Shown here one piece after another: positions 11,641 to 22,809 of a stretch of 64,000 nt of DNA; positions within the stretch are counted from its first letter, which is position 1; each line of letters starts with the position of its first letter. The stretch spans positions 1,979,780,576 to 1,979,844,575 of the forward strand of contig OY728136.1 in the NCBI GenBank assembly GCA_963277665.1. Direction: 5' to 3'. The notes beneath the pieces are model-generated. The model made no database searches and was not told where the DNA came from. It saw nothing but the letters and a program-made list of their open reading frames with translations. The DNA comes from Viscum album. Taxonomy: Eukaryota > Streptophyta > Magnoliopsida > Santalales > Viscaceae. The translations under genes were made by a program, and so were the position numbers.

Positions 11641-12064
11641 GTTCATGGAGATGGTAGGCCGTACGTACGCATGAACGTTGTTTTTGTTTCCTTGTTGAGT
11701 TGAATTGAATTAAGTACATGACATACATATATATACACATAAATCCATTATCATTATTATGTAATATAATTCATGATTACTTATTATATATACTTTATAA
11801 TCATTAATGAATGGTTAACGTGGAGAATGAATCTCATCGCGTCGTGGAGACAGTAGTCCGTACGTATGCACGAGCGATGATATCATTCTCATGATCATGG
11901 AATTGTATTGGAGTGTATGTATAATATTTCATAATCTATATCACATTAAAATAATAATATATAGTTATTATTTACCCCATTATATCCATCCAAGTAAGGT
12001 GGTGGTGGAAAATAGATTACACCACGGCGTGGAGACGGTATTCCGTACGTACGGATGCGCGGTG
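11641..12064 (-). other. Triple hairpin array in E3a 5' LTR
   Basis: The motifs are at 11641-11676 (GTTCATG/CATGAAC), 11835-11879 (CATCGCGTCGTG/CACGAGCGATG) and 12020-12064 (CACCACGGCGTG/GATGCGCGGTG). All have 22-base loops. The first and third loops end CCGTACGTACG; the second ends CCGTACGTATG. In the third, the inner three pairs of the stem are lost by mutation of CAC to GAT. Confidence 0.75.
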
Positions 12065-12400
12065 ATTTCATTTTCTGTAGGATGGATAGATAGTGAAATA
12101 AGGTTGTTTAGTACTTATAATAAAATATCAGTATATGAGTGATACTTATGTTATTACATCATAATGAAACAACCTAATAAGAATAAGTGGAAGAAGAAAT
12201 AAAGATGAAAGAATCGGTAACAGACATTACCTCTTTTTTGAAGCGCCTCTTTGAGTCTTCCTCTTAGGGGACTAAAATTGGTCTTTGAAGAAGACAAAAA
12301 AGTCTAGGATGTTTCTAGGGAAGTGGAGAAGATAATTTGGCAGGGTTTTTCCGAGATTGAAGGCTCAAAGTGGTGTGAGGAAGAGAGGGAGGAGGTGCCC

Positions 12401-12407
12401 TTTTATA
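12401..12407 (-). promoter_or_regulatory. TATA-type motif of E3a 5' LTR
   Basis: TATAAAA on the - strand sits in the same context as at 5935. As part of the 5' LTR this is the copy that would drive full-length element RNA. Confidence 0.6.
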
Positions 12408-14247
12408 AGGGAGAAGAGGGGCACCTTTGGAATAACTAAAAATATTATTTTATTATAAAGAAAAATTCGGTTTTAAATAGCTCCAAATTTATTTATTTAA
12501 TAGATAAGGTGGGGATGGGTCTAAATCATCTCATCCAATAGAATTTAGACAAGTTTAGGTCATTATATTAACCATATACTTTAGTTTTAACTCTTAGTTA
12601 ATTAGATTGACATTTACCATGTCACTTTGATTTTTTATATTATATAGTTAATAAACTTACCATATACATCCAAGAGACCCCCAAGTGGTCCATTAATGAT
12701 ACACCTACCATGATATAAGTATCTTGGCCGAACCTTAGATTTTTAGGAATAAAATAACAATCAAAAATATAATATTTGTTTTAAAAACTATTTTATGTCA
12801 ATTTTGACACTATTCAATAGTTGATTTTTGTGAAACTCATAACAAAATTATTACTTCGACCAAAGTTAATTAAATAAATACTAACATGTCATATTAACCT
12901 AGAAAATTAGTTGAATTCATAAAAAGTCTCAAATTTCATTTATTTGGGTATTTATAACATCAATTATGTCAATATTTCATTAATAAGATAATTACTTCAT
13001 CATCTTTGTGTCATAAATAAAAAAAATTATTTAATGTCTAAAAATAAAAAATAAAATATCATTACGTAGGGAATATTTTAGATTTCTAATGAATATTTAT
13101 AGTCGAATTTAACTAATGTATAACCCTATATTAAAAATGATTTTCTTATTAAACTTTAATTTTACCTATTTTAAACCTTCATTAAATAAATTAATAATAA
13201 ATGTCCTAATCTAATCCATGTGGGCCTAAATAGTCATATTTTATTCCTAAGGTTGTTTTTGGTTGAATTACACTTATCCAATAGAATTAGGACATGTGTT
13301 AGGGTAATAATAATATCATTTTAAACTTAATTAACCTATTTACCTTTAACCGTGGTAAAAAAAGTAAAAAGTTACTATTCACCAAAAATTATTTTCATCT
13401 CATTGAACCACATTTTACTTAATGAAATCAACCATGTATCTCAGATTTTTGAAATTCCACTCACAGAAGCGGTAAAATTAGGTTTTATGAAAAATATATT
13501 ATTTTTAACTACCACTTAGTGGTTTCACTATTCATCAAAAAATGAAAGATTCCAGAAAAATACCAAAAATTAGGCCTAAGAAATATTTGATATTATGAAT
13601 TCAAAAATGATGTCTATTTTATCAAATTCCAAACATATCAGTTGCATTAATTAATTTAAAAATTAAATCCCGCCGTCAAAACAAATAGCGTGTTTTTAAG
13701 AGATAATAACTATCAAAAGATTCACACTTGTTTATGTCTGGTTTAAATGTGAAATTACATCCAATGACCAACATTGTATTAAATTGTAAAAATATATTCT
13801 AATTATATTTTTAAACCACTAAAATTAATAATTTATCACTATTAATTATTTTGATTAAAAAATGTTGTTTTTAATTAAAATTTAGTAATTTTCACTATTC
13901 ATCAGAATATGAAAGTTATCCGAAAAGTACCAAAATTTTACCCTAAGATAATTTCAATATTCAGAATCCAAAAATGAAGTCCATTTTGAAAAATAAAATT
14001 TACAAAATTTCAAAAAGTGGTTATTACTATTCATAATGACTAGTTTTAATAATATTTAAATAGCATATCGTTGTTTAGTGAAACTCGGTATTGCGTACTA
14101 CAAACGCTATCGAGGAAGGTCGAGATTGCATGTAATGAAAGGAAAGTCAAGGATGCATGTTGTGCAAGCTCTTTTTGGTGTAGCATACAACACAATACAT
14201 TAACGAAATTAAAAATAATATTTTTCATAAAATCTCGGGGTGTTACA

Positions 14248-14252
14248 TGATC
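14248..14252. repeat. Target-site duplication of E3a, right copy (TGATC)
   Basis: TGATC follows GTGTTACA at the element end and is identical to 3561-3565. Confidence 0.9.
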
Positions 14253-15462
14253 GGATGCTACTCGAATGATGAGTCCACTTCCATCTCAACCTCCACGGGT
14301 TGGAAAACATGAGATGCATCTGAGAGGTAACATCAAAGCTGGAAAACGTTGAAGAAACCATGAATATCCTGGTACCTCCGAGGTAACTGCCACGAATAGG
14401 AAACCACCCCAACTCTCTCCAACACCTCAAACGGATCGATGTACCTTGGTGAAAGCTTACCCTTTCTCCTAATCATATTGTGTCCCATCCTCGATGTGAC
14501 ATGCAGGAAAACATGAACTCAAGAGGTCATCTCTACTGATCAACAAAAGACTTATGATGAGACTATGCGATATCCATCTTCTTCTGAATCAACTCTATCT
14601 GCTCCGTGGTCTCCTGGACAAGACATGGTCCCAAAAAAACTTCCTCTCCTACCTCCAGCCAACATAAGGGTGATCGGAATGGCCTACCATAGAAAGCCTC
14701 ATAAGGTTCTATCTGAGTAGTTTCTTGAAAACTATAATTATTTACAAACACCACAAGAGGTATGTGCTTCTCCCAAGAACCTCTAAAATACAGAATGCAT
14801 ACTCGGAGCATGTCCTCAAGCACCTGAATCATACTCTCAGACTGGCCATCTGTCTGGTGGTGTTAAGTTATACTCAAGAAACTTGTGTACCCAAAGCCTT
14901 TTGAAGCCCCTGCCAGACCCGAGAAGTAAAACACGCATCCCTGTCTGAAACGATGGAGTGTAGAACCCCATGAAGACGTACAATCTCACGGATTTACAAC
15001 CATCTCAGCTCATCAACACTGAAGGTCTCTTTGATCAGTAAGAAGTGAGAAACCTCATGAGTCTATCAATGAAAACCCATACTGCATCATTCTCTCTAGG
15101 TGACCTTGGAAAACCTATCATGAAATCCATCGCGATGTCATTCCACTTCCACTCAGGAATGGGTAACTACTGCATAGGCCCTACTAGTCGCTTGTGCTCC
15201 ACATTCACCTACTGATAGGTGGAACACCTCTTGAAAATATAGCAACATCCATCTTCATACCTGGCCATCAATACTGACGGTGTAGATCATGATACATCTT
15301 GGGGATTCCAGGATGAACTGTCCAAGTAGAGGAATGAAAATCTAGCATCAGCTCCTCGTGTATGTTTGCTGACACCCATACATGCACATGAAAACACAAG
15401 ACATCATCCTCACCTATGGTCCATCCAAGAATAGAGTCCTCTACTGACACGCTTCCCCACAA
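14253..15462 (-). pseudogene. E2: integrase, frameshifted, cut by E3a
   Basis: The - strand frames give the zinc region near 15462-15250 (DFHSSTWTVHPGIPKMYHDL, the HHCC side). The core start lies near 15170-15080 (WNDIAMDFMIGFPRS with the first catalytic Asp). Near 14960 there is [15 protein letters not shown] with the second Asp. At 14832-14563 comes SESMIQVLEDML, whose Glu fits the third catalytic residue, then VNNYSFQETTQIEPYEAFYG. A GPY-like region (KLSPRYIDPFEVLERVG) lies near 14460-14390. Stops and at least two frameshifts break it. The frame is interrupted at 14248 by E3a and its tail lies at 3373-3560. Confidence 0.85.
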
Positions 15463-15699
15463 GACTAGGCCCCTCTGAATCTGATAGCTTCCCCATTTTC
15501 ACTCGATCAAGAAGAGTAGAGGTAACAGTTACAGAAAAAACAAATGTCTACCCATGTATGTTGTGAACCCCCAAATGCATCTCAGAGAATAGATCCATAA
15601 ACATCCACTCACTGTTGGCCTCCTGAAATGCATCTATCTGAGTCCCCCTGCTCAGCGCATCAGCCACTAAATTGCCTTTTTCGGGCATATAGGCAAGTT

Positions 15700-16039
15700 C
15701 AAAGTCAAAAGACTGAAGGTAATCAACCCACCTTCATTGCCTCAAATTCATATCACGCTGAGTAAAGAAGTACTTGAGACTTTTATGGTCAGTGAAAACC
15801 CATGAATGATATCTCAAAAGAGAATGTCTCCAATAGCATAAGGAATGAACAACTACTGCCAACTCGAGATCGTCCGTTGGGTAATTCCTCCCGTGTGGCT
15901 GCAACTGTCGAGACCCATACACAATAACTCCTTCTCCATGCATAATCACAGCTCCTAGCCCAATAATAAAAGAATCATAATAAACATTATAGCTCCGGCC
16001 AGGCTCTGGAAATACTAGTATCAGTGCTGATGTCAACAT
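15700..16039 (-). pseudogene. E2: RNase H domain
   Basis: This domain would remove the RNA strand from RNA/DNA hybrids during reverse transcription. The longest open stretch (101 residues) shows LVFPEPGRSYNVYYDSF (first acidic residue), VYGSRQLQPHGRNYPTDDLE (second acidic residue), and FTDHKSLKYFFTQRDMNLRQ. These are the standard landmarks of Ty3/gypsy RNase H. The frame continues past 15734 with a break before the integrase. It is the least damaged domain of E2. Confidence 0.85.
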
Positions 16040-16229
16040 CCTGTTCAGCTCTTGAAAGGCTTACTCACAAGAACCTGACCACAAGAACATTGCACACTTC
16101 TCAGTCAGGCATGACAGCGGCACTGCTAAACATGAAAAGTCCTCTATGATACATCTGTAGTATCCATCCATCCCTAGAAAACTCTTCCCCTCAAAGAAAT
16201 TTTTCAGATACTCCTAGAAAACTACTGTT

Positions 16230-17023
16230 CTCACATTCTATGGGTCTAATGATACTCATGTATCTAAGATAACATAACCCAAAAAGTGAATATGATCCAT
16301 CTAAAGGTGGAATTTTGAGAGAAAATCATATAACTGATTCTCCCTCAGTGTACTCAAAACGATCGTAAGATGGGTAGCATGGTCGTGTTGAGTGTGAGAG
16401 TGCACCGAGATATCTTCCACGAAGACAACCAGGAAAATATCCAAGTAAAGATGGAACAATCGGTTCATTTGTGCCATGAAAACTGCAGGCGCACTCGTGA
16501 GACCAAACACCATAGCCATATAATCATATAGACCATACCCTCTCCGAAAGGCTATAAGTTGTATATTTGATGGTCTAATGTGAAACTAATGATAACTGGA
16601 CCTCAAGTTAATCTTTCAGAAAATCAGGGCTTCTCAAAGCTGATCAAAGAGATCATCAATCCGAGGATGGATGAAACCCTTTGCCTGCAATTCCTCCAAC
16701 TGTTTCTTGAGCTCCAACAACTCTGGTTTAGCCATCCAATAAGAAGGAATGTACACTAGTGATGCCCATGGGACAAGATCAATCGAAATGTCTACCTCAA
16801 TATATAGAGGCAAACCTGAAAATTCCTCTGGAAAAGAATCTCTGAAATGATACAACACTGGAGGAAAGTCCATATGCAAAGTCCCCTGGTCATCCAGACA
16901 CATACTAGAAATATGGGCTCTAACTCCTCCTAACCCATGATGCTCGGGTCCTTCTATGCTCGCCTGGAAATCCCATTCTACCTTATGAAGAAAATATCCA
17001 CCCTTTGGTGACGTGAAACTCAC
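16230..17023 (-). pseudogene. E2: reverse transcriptase with internal deletion and altered active site
   Basis: The - strand frame from 17023 has the RT approach (FPEEFSGLPLYIEVDISIDL, AKPELLELKKQLEEL) and then runs GFIHP directly into RIDDLFDQL. In the E4 copy (63045-63410) about 40 residues separate these motifs, so the fingers segment is missing here. After stops, the palm continues at 16519 (MAMVFGLTSAPAVFMAQMN). The active-site box reads FVEDIS instead of F.DDIL, so the first Asp is Glu. Both lesions make the enzyme dead. Confidence 0.85.
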
Positions 17024-17059
17024 CCTGTGGTGATAACAGTCGATGAATTCCTAGAAGGG

Positions 17060-17430
17060 AACCAACCGGTCCATTCCGAGAATGACATCATAGCCTATCA
17101 TCTCTAGGACATAGAGGTCCCATAGAAAGTGACACCCAACAACCTCTAAAGGGGACTCCTTGCACTGATGTACACCAGATGTTCTTGTCCCCAGCAGAGT
17201 GTCTAGCATCATGATATCGGCAGAAGAAAAGATGCAGAGCCCAAGGCCCTCCCCAACAAAAATAGATATAAAGCTTTGGGAAGCCCCTCTATCAAAAAGT
17301 GTTGAAGATAAAACTGATGAAACTTTGATCGTACATCAAACTATAGAGTGGTCAGGATCATTCTCTTATTGGGTCTGCTCGACGTCAATATTCTGGCCTG
17401 CACCACGACACTATGACCCTACCTGACCAC
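17060..17430 (-). pseudogene. E2: retroviral-type aspartic protease
   Basis: The - strand shows TLFDRGASQSFIS near 17300, where the active-site triad DSG/DTG has become DRG. Downstream is VLEMIGYDVILGMDRLVPF near 17110-17060, which matches the ILGMDWL region at the end of such proteases. It follows gag and precedes RT, as expected. Frameshifts separate the pieces. Confidence 0.75.
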
Positions 17431-17521
17431 TCTAAGCTGATCCACCATGTTGCCGGTGAAATACTGACGACTGACCACCATGGTCGCGACCTCCACATCG
17501 TCCTGAATAGCCGGAACAAAT

Positions 17522-18529
17522 CTAGTTCCTGGAATGGTGAGAAACTGGTTGAGTAGCTCTTATACGAGGAGTCATAGATGAACCCTTGTCACCAGCTGAT
17601 GGTGAGAAAACCAGATAGAAAAGCTGAAGGTGACCCATCATGCCACAAGACCGGAACTCTACTGGGTCTTTCTGGAACTGTAGCCTTGTATGTCCGACCA
17701 TCCCACACTGATAACATAATACATGGATTCCCGAATGAGTCTCTTGCCTCCTCGGATCTCCAAGCGAAGACTTCCTACGATGCTTCCTGCTATCAGAAGG
17801 AGGGACGATAGATCCATATGTCGAGCCTCCATGGTTTACTACTCCGAAATCCCTCATATTGCACTCTGTGATCAACACCTAGTTGACGATAGAAGGAATG
17901 GAAATCAGCCTGAAGATATTCACCTATGAGAGGATGTCTTTTCTGAGACCATCCTCAAACTTCCTTTCTAGGCACAACTTATCTCCCCCTAGGAAGGTTG
18001 TAAAATGCTGAAGCATAGTGAAACGAGAGGAATACTCCCTAACCAAAAGAGTACCCCACTTCAGACTCATGAACAACTGAGCTCAATCGGCCCTCAAGGT
18101 CTCCGAATAGAAGTAGTCATAGAATATGCACTGGAACTCCTCCCAAGACATAACTTGCTGATGTCCCACTTGTGAGATCACATCCCACCATCTCTTGGAG
18201 GAAACTCATAGCATGTAAGTAGAGAGCTTGACCCGCATCTCTAGAGGCGTCTTCAGATTCTAAAAGTTCATCAGCATGGATTCTATCCATGACTCTACAG
18301 CCTGAGGTCCTCTTACCCCTGAGAAGGTGGGAGGAAGCTACTTCTGGAAAACCCACGTCAAGTCTTCCATAGGCGGGGAAGGATGCGTTGCTCAATGGAT
18401 GGTCTGCATCATCCTCATGAAGCCTTCCATGAACTGTGCATCAGCACCTGTATCAGGTATAAATGTTGGGGCCAAGACTGGTACACCAGGAGGATCTGTA
18501 GGAAGTCCCCGATCAGCCATATCCGACAT
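17522..18529 (-). pseudogene. E2: gag (capsid-like domain and zinc knuckles)
   Basis: I chose the start at the ATG complementary to 18527-18529, which gives MSDMADRGLPTDPPGVPVL. The retrotransposon gag domain follows (LPPTFSGVRGPQAVESWIES; later MSWEEFQCIFYDYF and LVREYSSRFTMLQHF). In the open segment 17878-17522 there are two knuckle-like motifs. CYQCGMVGHTRLQF has the last Cys replaced by Phe, and FRSCGMMGHLQLF has lost its first and last Cys. Many in-frame stops are present. Gag would form the particle and bind RNA. The open frame at 18117-18395 is a shadow in another phase. Confidence 0.82.
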
Positions 18530-20301
18530 ATGATCACTTCCCTGTAACTGGTGGACTACTGGAGGACGTCTCGATGGCAGGACACTGAATGGTCAAACAC
18601 ACACCTTAGATCATGATTATCAAGGACTGAAAACTAGAAGTACATGAAGGGAACACGAGAAACAAATCATTCAAGATTTGGAAAACATGACTACATGACA
18701 TGTATGTCCCCTACATGACGTGTCCAGTCAAGACATTCACATGGGCATCTACTCCTACCACAAATGGCCGTGTAGCACCCCAAACACACAGCATGTTGTC
18801 TTCACACACGACATGTAATTGAACTCACATCCCCTTCCCAAGTCCTATACATGTCTAGGCCACACGGTTCACCTTAGAATGAGAATACACGGGGTTTTTG
18901 TGCAATACATGACATGTACATGATGAGCTTTGCTGACCCATGTTGTTAGTGTCACAGCCGAATACATGGCTCACATCAAACAGTGTGTTCTAGGTGGACA
19001 CGACGTGTACCTGAAGAACCTCACCGACCCATGTTGTTAGTTACACGTCCGGATTCCAAGATTACTCTAAATTGAGTTATTAAACTCGACACGACCTGTA
19101 TAACTTATGATTTTTCCATTCTTTTTGTTAGTCACACAGGCAGACACAGGTTCAACACCACACGACATGCACAAACGGTACACGGCGTGTTCCCATATAA
19201 ATTTCCCTATCTCATATCTCTTCCCACATGGACTAAAAAACAGTTAGAGACTACACGACATGTATATATGGTACATGGAGTATACATAAGAAAAACATTT
19301 TCTTCCCAAATAGAGGAACACATGGCGTTTAGTAAAAAATACACGATGTGTATTCTGAGTTTTCCCAGACATTAAGCCTCAGAAACTACTCTGAAACCCA
19401 GAAAAACAACAAAACAAACATTGAAAGTCCCAAATTACAATTCTTGAGGTTCTATACTACTCTTGAGTCAAATCATGACATCTTATACATGTTATAACAA
19501 GGTAAACAAGTCAATGGTCCACCAAATTCCAGTCCACGAGGGCCCATAACACCTCAAGAACCAAATTTTTGCGTTTATTCAAACAAAACCCTACACAATG
19601 AATACCCTATCAAACAAAAGTTATTTTATCAAGGCATATATCACAAAAAATACATAGTCTACATAACATCTACCACACCAACATGAAATTTCTAATGTAC
19701 CCTAAATGGAATGGTAAGAATTCATGACATGTGATTTCTAAGAAGTGCCTATATGATGCCTGAGTTAGAATACCCTCATCTCTTCAGGTCTCGACAGAAA
19801 TAGAACCTCAATAAAATCTATGGTAACATCAGAAAACATGTGAATCACCCAATAGTGAAATCAATTAAACTGTAAAATTGAAAACCCATAAAAATTTCAA
19901 TAAACAAGGTAGATTGGGTTTTCCCTATACAAAGGTTAGATACTCTTGATAACAACTTATTATCAAGTACCTATTCCATCCTATCCCTGGCTATAAACTC
20001 CAAACAGAAAGTCAAGAAGAAAACAATTCCTCTTATACCACTTTTAATGGCCCAGTCTAGCCCAAAATGATGATATTTTCCGCTTTGGTCCTAGTCCGTA
20101 GGATTTTGTTTTTCCCTAGGTTCTGGACCTCATGCACCCCCTAGGAAAAGACCTCATGATGGGAGAGGTATCCACACCCCCTTATAAAGGGGAAATTTGT
20201 GCTCCTCCTCCATTGATGTGGGATTTACATTACACACCCCCACTAGAAGGGACCATCTTACTAACAAAAACATCAAATGGACACCACCTCTGACACAACT
20301 T
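18530..20301 (-). other. E2 long untranslated leader with repeated palindromes
   Basis: About 1.77 kb lies between the primer-binding site and gag, with no coding signal. Between 18690 and 19350 the motif ACACGRCRTGTA and close variants recur at least ten times (for example near 18712, 18808, 18906, 18998, 19160, 19181, 19253 and 19341). Each is a near-palindrome. Similar pieces occur in the E2 LTRs near 3096 and 32683-32830. The remainder (19380-20280) shows nothing recognisable. Confidence 0.6.
20288..20298 (-). other. E2 primer-binding site, degraded
   Basis: TTGTGTCAGAG on the - strand fits the initiator tRNA-Met site TTGGTATCAGAG with one missing base and one transition. It lies three bases beyond the LTR end. 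Confidence 0.55.
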
Positions 20302-20388
20302 TGTAACTTCCCAGTTCCGGAAGCCACCCAGAGGATCCCCGTACCCAGTTGGTCACATAGACTCAAGCACATTTCCCCAAATTCTAGA
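20302..20388 (-). repeat. E2 5' LTR, last 87 bases
   Basis: TGTAACTTCCCAGTTCCGG and the following bases match 1368 onward. The match breaks at 20389 where E3b begins and resumes at 31101 after the duplicated CTAGA. Confidence 0.85.
20384..20388. repeat. Target-site duplication of E3b, left copy (CTAGA)
   Basis: CTAGA lies directly before TGTAGAGACCC, and an identical CTAGA lies at 31096-31100. Confidence 0.9.
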
Positions 20389-22039
20389 TGTAGAGACCCA
20401 AAGCATGATGTACATGGATATTACATTACTTTTGAGGAATACTTAATAAATGACAAAAACAAACGCCCAAAGACCGTATTAGTTTAGTGACATTGGAAAC
20501 TCGGAACATAATCTTCTAATCATGGTGAAAGATATTCAACATCTCCCATAAAGATGATCACCTTTGGTTTTCTTCCATAAAAACATTCTTTATATCCTGA
20601 GGAAAAGAAAGCATAAAAAAGGGTGAGCTCAAAATGCCCAGTAAGGGTAATCATGGAGAACATAAAACAATCCATAAACATTTGAATGGAAAAACTTGAA
20701 CATAAAATCTTAACATCTCAATCTTGAGCAATGACATAAATCATGGCAGTATATAAGTCATATATCATAATGGAACATCAATCATGATAAAATATCATTG
20801 AAATAAAACATGTAATTGTAGAAAACCATTAAACACATGATATGATTTCCATAGTAGCCAAGGCATTGCTACCTAGACCATCTTAGTGGACAATGTCCCT
20901 TTCTGAATCGAGTTCACTCTTTGTTTCAATCATGTAACTCTGAACGGGATTAACTTACCATTCCAGCCATATCTATCTCATGAGATATAAATCATTACCC
21001 AATCTATTAGAGGGAGATATATGTTCCACCCATCTCATATTGAAATAATTCTTACGTGTGCATCAAAATAAACACACATCATTCATAATAACCCAACTAA
21101 TAAAATGGGTTTCATAAACATCTTCCCATCATCACATAATCCATACAAAAGAAATGGATATTTCATCATAAGAAAAGTGAAACCACGTAAATCATAGAAA
21201 CATTATTCTTGAAACATACACATTTGAAATAATGTCATCATAGATGGAAAATGGTTTTGATAAAACACTTGAAATGAATTCTTGAGGAAAATATCCTTTC
21301 TTCTTCAAAATAATTTTATTTTCACAAAATTCCAAACAATTTTAAAATAAATGTATTTTGTTGAAAATAGTCATAAAAGTTTTTAGGTTAAGCTTCATGA
21401 AAATTAGGAATTATGAAACCATAAAAATCCATTCACACCGTATATGTTAAAAAACACTCTCCTCGTACTTTTGTCGGAAAAGTCCAGAAGTACTTCGTAT
21501 GGTAAACAAAAGAATGATTCTTTCCATACAATGTGGTAAAAGTAAAAAAAGGATATAAATGTCTTTATACATACATGGAATAAAATTAAACATTTTATGA
21601 AAACAGTTTGAGAACATATGGACATGGATGATAAACATAACCCCAGTAAATACTCACGAATAAACAATCACAGATAAAATTGAAATTGGAATAATTATCC
21701 TTTACCTTATGTATGATATGCTTCGTATATGTCCGTACCACCTGTATAATGATTTAAATAACGTTATTGACCTATAATAGAATCATATTTATTGTTATGA
21801 TATCATATATGGTTCAATTATGACTTTATAATACCCGTTCTTTTATAAATTCCATGTTAAACCAGTGTTTTGGGTAAAATCGTTTCATTTATCGTACCTA
21901 TTTCGATTTGTTGTTTTTGATATTAATATTACTTATATCATGATTTACATACTTCCAGAATTTAAATCGAGATTTATATATCATATATATTCAGTATATA
22001 TATATATATAATAGATAGATGAATGAAATGAAATACACT

Positions 22040-22465
22040 GATCATTGAGACGGTAGGCCGTATGTACGCATGAACGTTGTTTTCTTTTCCTTATTCACAT
22101 GAAAGGAATTAAGTAGATGGAATAAATATATATATACATAAATAAATTAGAATTATTATGTCATATATTTAATGATTACACATTATATATAATTTATAAT
22201 CATTCTTGAATTGTTAATATGGAAAATGAATCTCATCGCGTCGTGGAGACGGTAATCCGTACGTACGCACGAGCGATGATATCGTTCCCATATTTATTGA
22301 ATGAAATTGGAGTGGATGATATAATATAATATAATTTTTATGATGCTATATTAATCATATATAGTTATTGTTTACACCATTATACCCATCCAAGTAAGGT
22401 GGTGGTGGAAAAATATATTACACCATGGCGTGGAGACGGTATTCGGTACGTATGCACGCTCGGTG
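22040..22465 (-). other. Triple hairpin array in E3b 3' LTR
   Basis: The motifs are at 22040-22075 (GATCATT/CATGAAC, partly unpaired), 22234-22278 (CATCGCGTCGTG/CACGAGCGATG) and 22421-22465 (CACCATGGCGTG/CACGCTCGGTG). Loops are again 22 bases, each starting GAGACGGTA. Confidence 0.72.
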
Positions 22466-22802
22466 ATTTCATTTTCCGCAGGATGGATAGAAGATTAAAT
22501 GGGGTTGTTTCAAATTTATAATAACATATCAGTATATATGTAATTCTGATGTTATTACTTTATAATTAATCAACTAAAGAAGAAGATGTTGAAGAAGTAA
22601 GAAACTTGAAATAATCGTTAGTAGATATTACCTCTTCTTCGACGCACCTCCTTTAAACTTTTTCTTAGAGAACTAGAGTTGTTCTTTTGAGAATACCAGA
22701 ACCTCTATGATATAAATATAGAGGTTTAGAAGAGGAATTGATAGGGGTTTTCAATGCTTCAAGGCTCAAAAGGGTTTGAAGAGAAGAGGGAAGGGGTGCC
22801 CT

Positions 22803-22809
22803 TTTTATA
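22803..22809 (-). promoter_or_regulatory. TATA-type motif of E3b 3' LTR
   Basis: TATAAAA on the - strand precedes the hairpin array by the same distance as in E3a. Confidence 0.55.

Larger units (their letters stand above)
3566..14247 (-). mobile_element. E3a: LARD-like element with 4.2 kb LTRs and nucleocapsid-only interior
   Basis: E3a is 10,682 bases long on the - strand: 3' LTR 3566-7782, interior 7783-10034, 5' LTR 10035-14247. The 5-base TSD is perfect. On the - strand the LTR ends are TGTAACACCCCG...GGGTCTCTACA (one copy slightly mutated at each end). The 2,252-base interior holds a primer-binding site for initiator tRNA-Met, a gag nucleocapsid fragment, a tRNA-like SINE-type insert and a polypurine tract. 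There is no protease, RT, RNase H or integrase. About 15 differences in the first 215 bases of the two LTRs make it the youngest large insertion in the nest. It would need proteins from a relative to move. Confidence 0.92.
10035..14247 (-). repeat. E3a 5' LTR (4,213 bases)
   Basis: This is the partner of the LTR at 3566-7782, collinear through its length. It starts TGTAACACCCCG at 14247 (- strand) and ends at 10035. A TATA-type motif lies at 12401-12407 and the hairpin array at 11641-12064. TTGCGT-type repeats lie near 14090-14190. The Y-rich open frame at 11891-12142 overlaps the array and is not taken as a gene. Confidence 0.9.

Noticed and set aside
18117..18395. 92-codon ORF on the - strand as a separate gene.
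   Set aside because: It lies out of phase with the recognisable gag motifs that cross the same bases, so it is a shadow frame.
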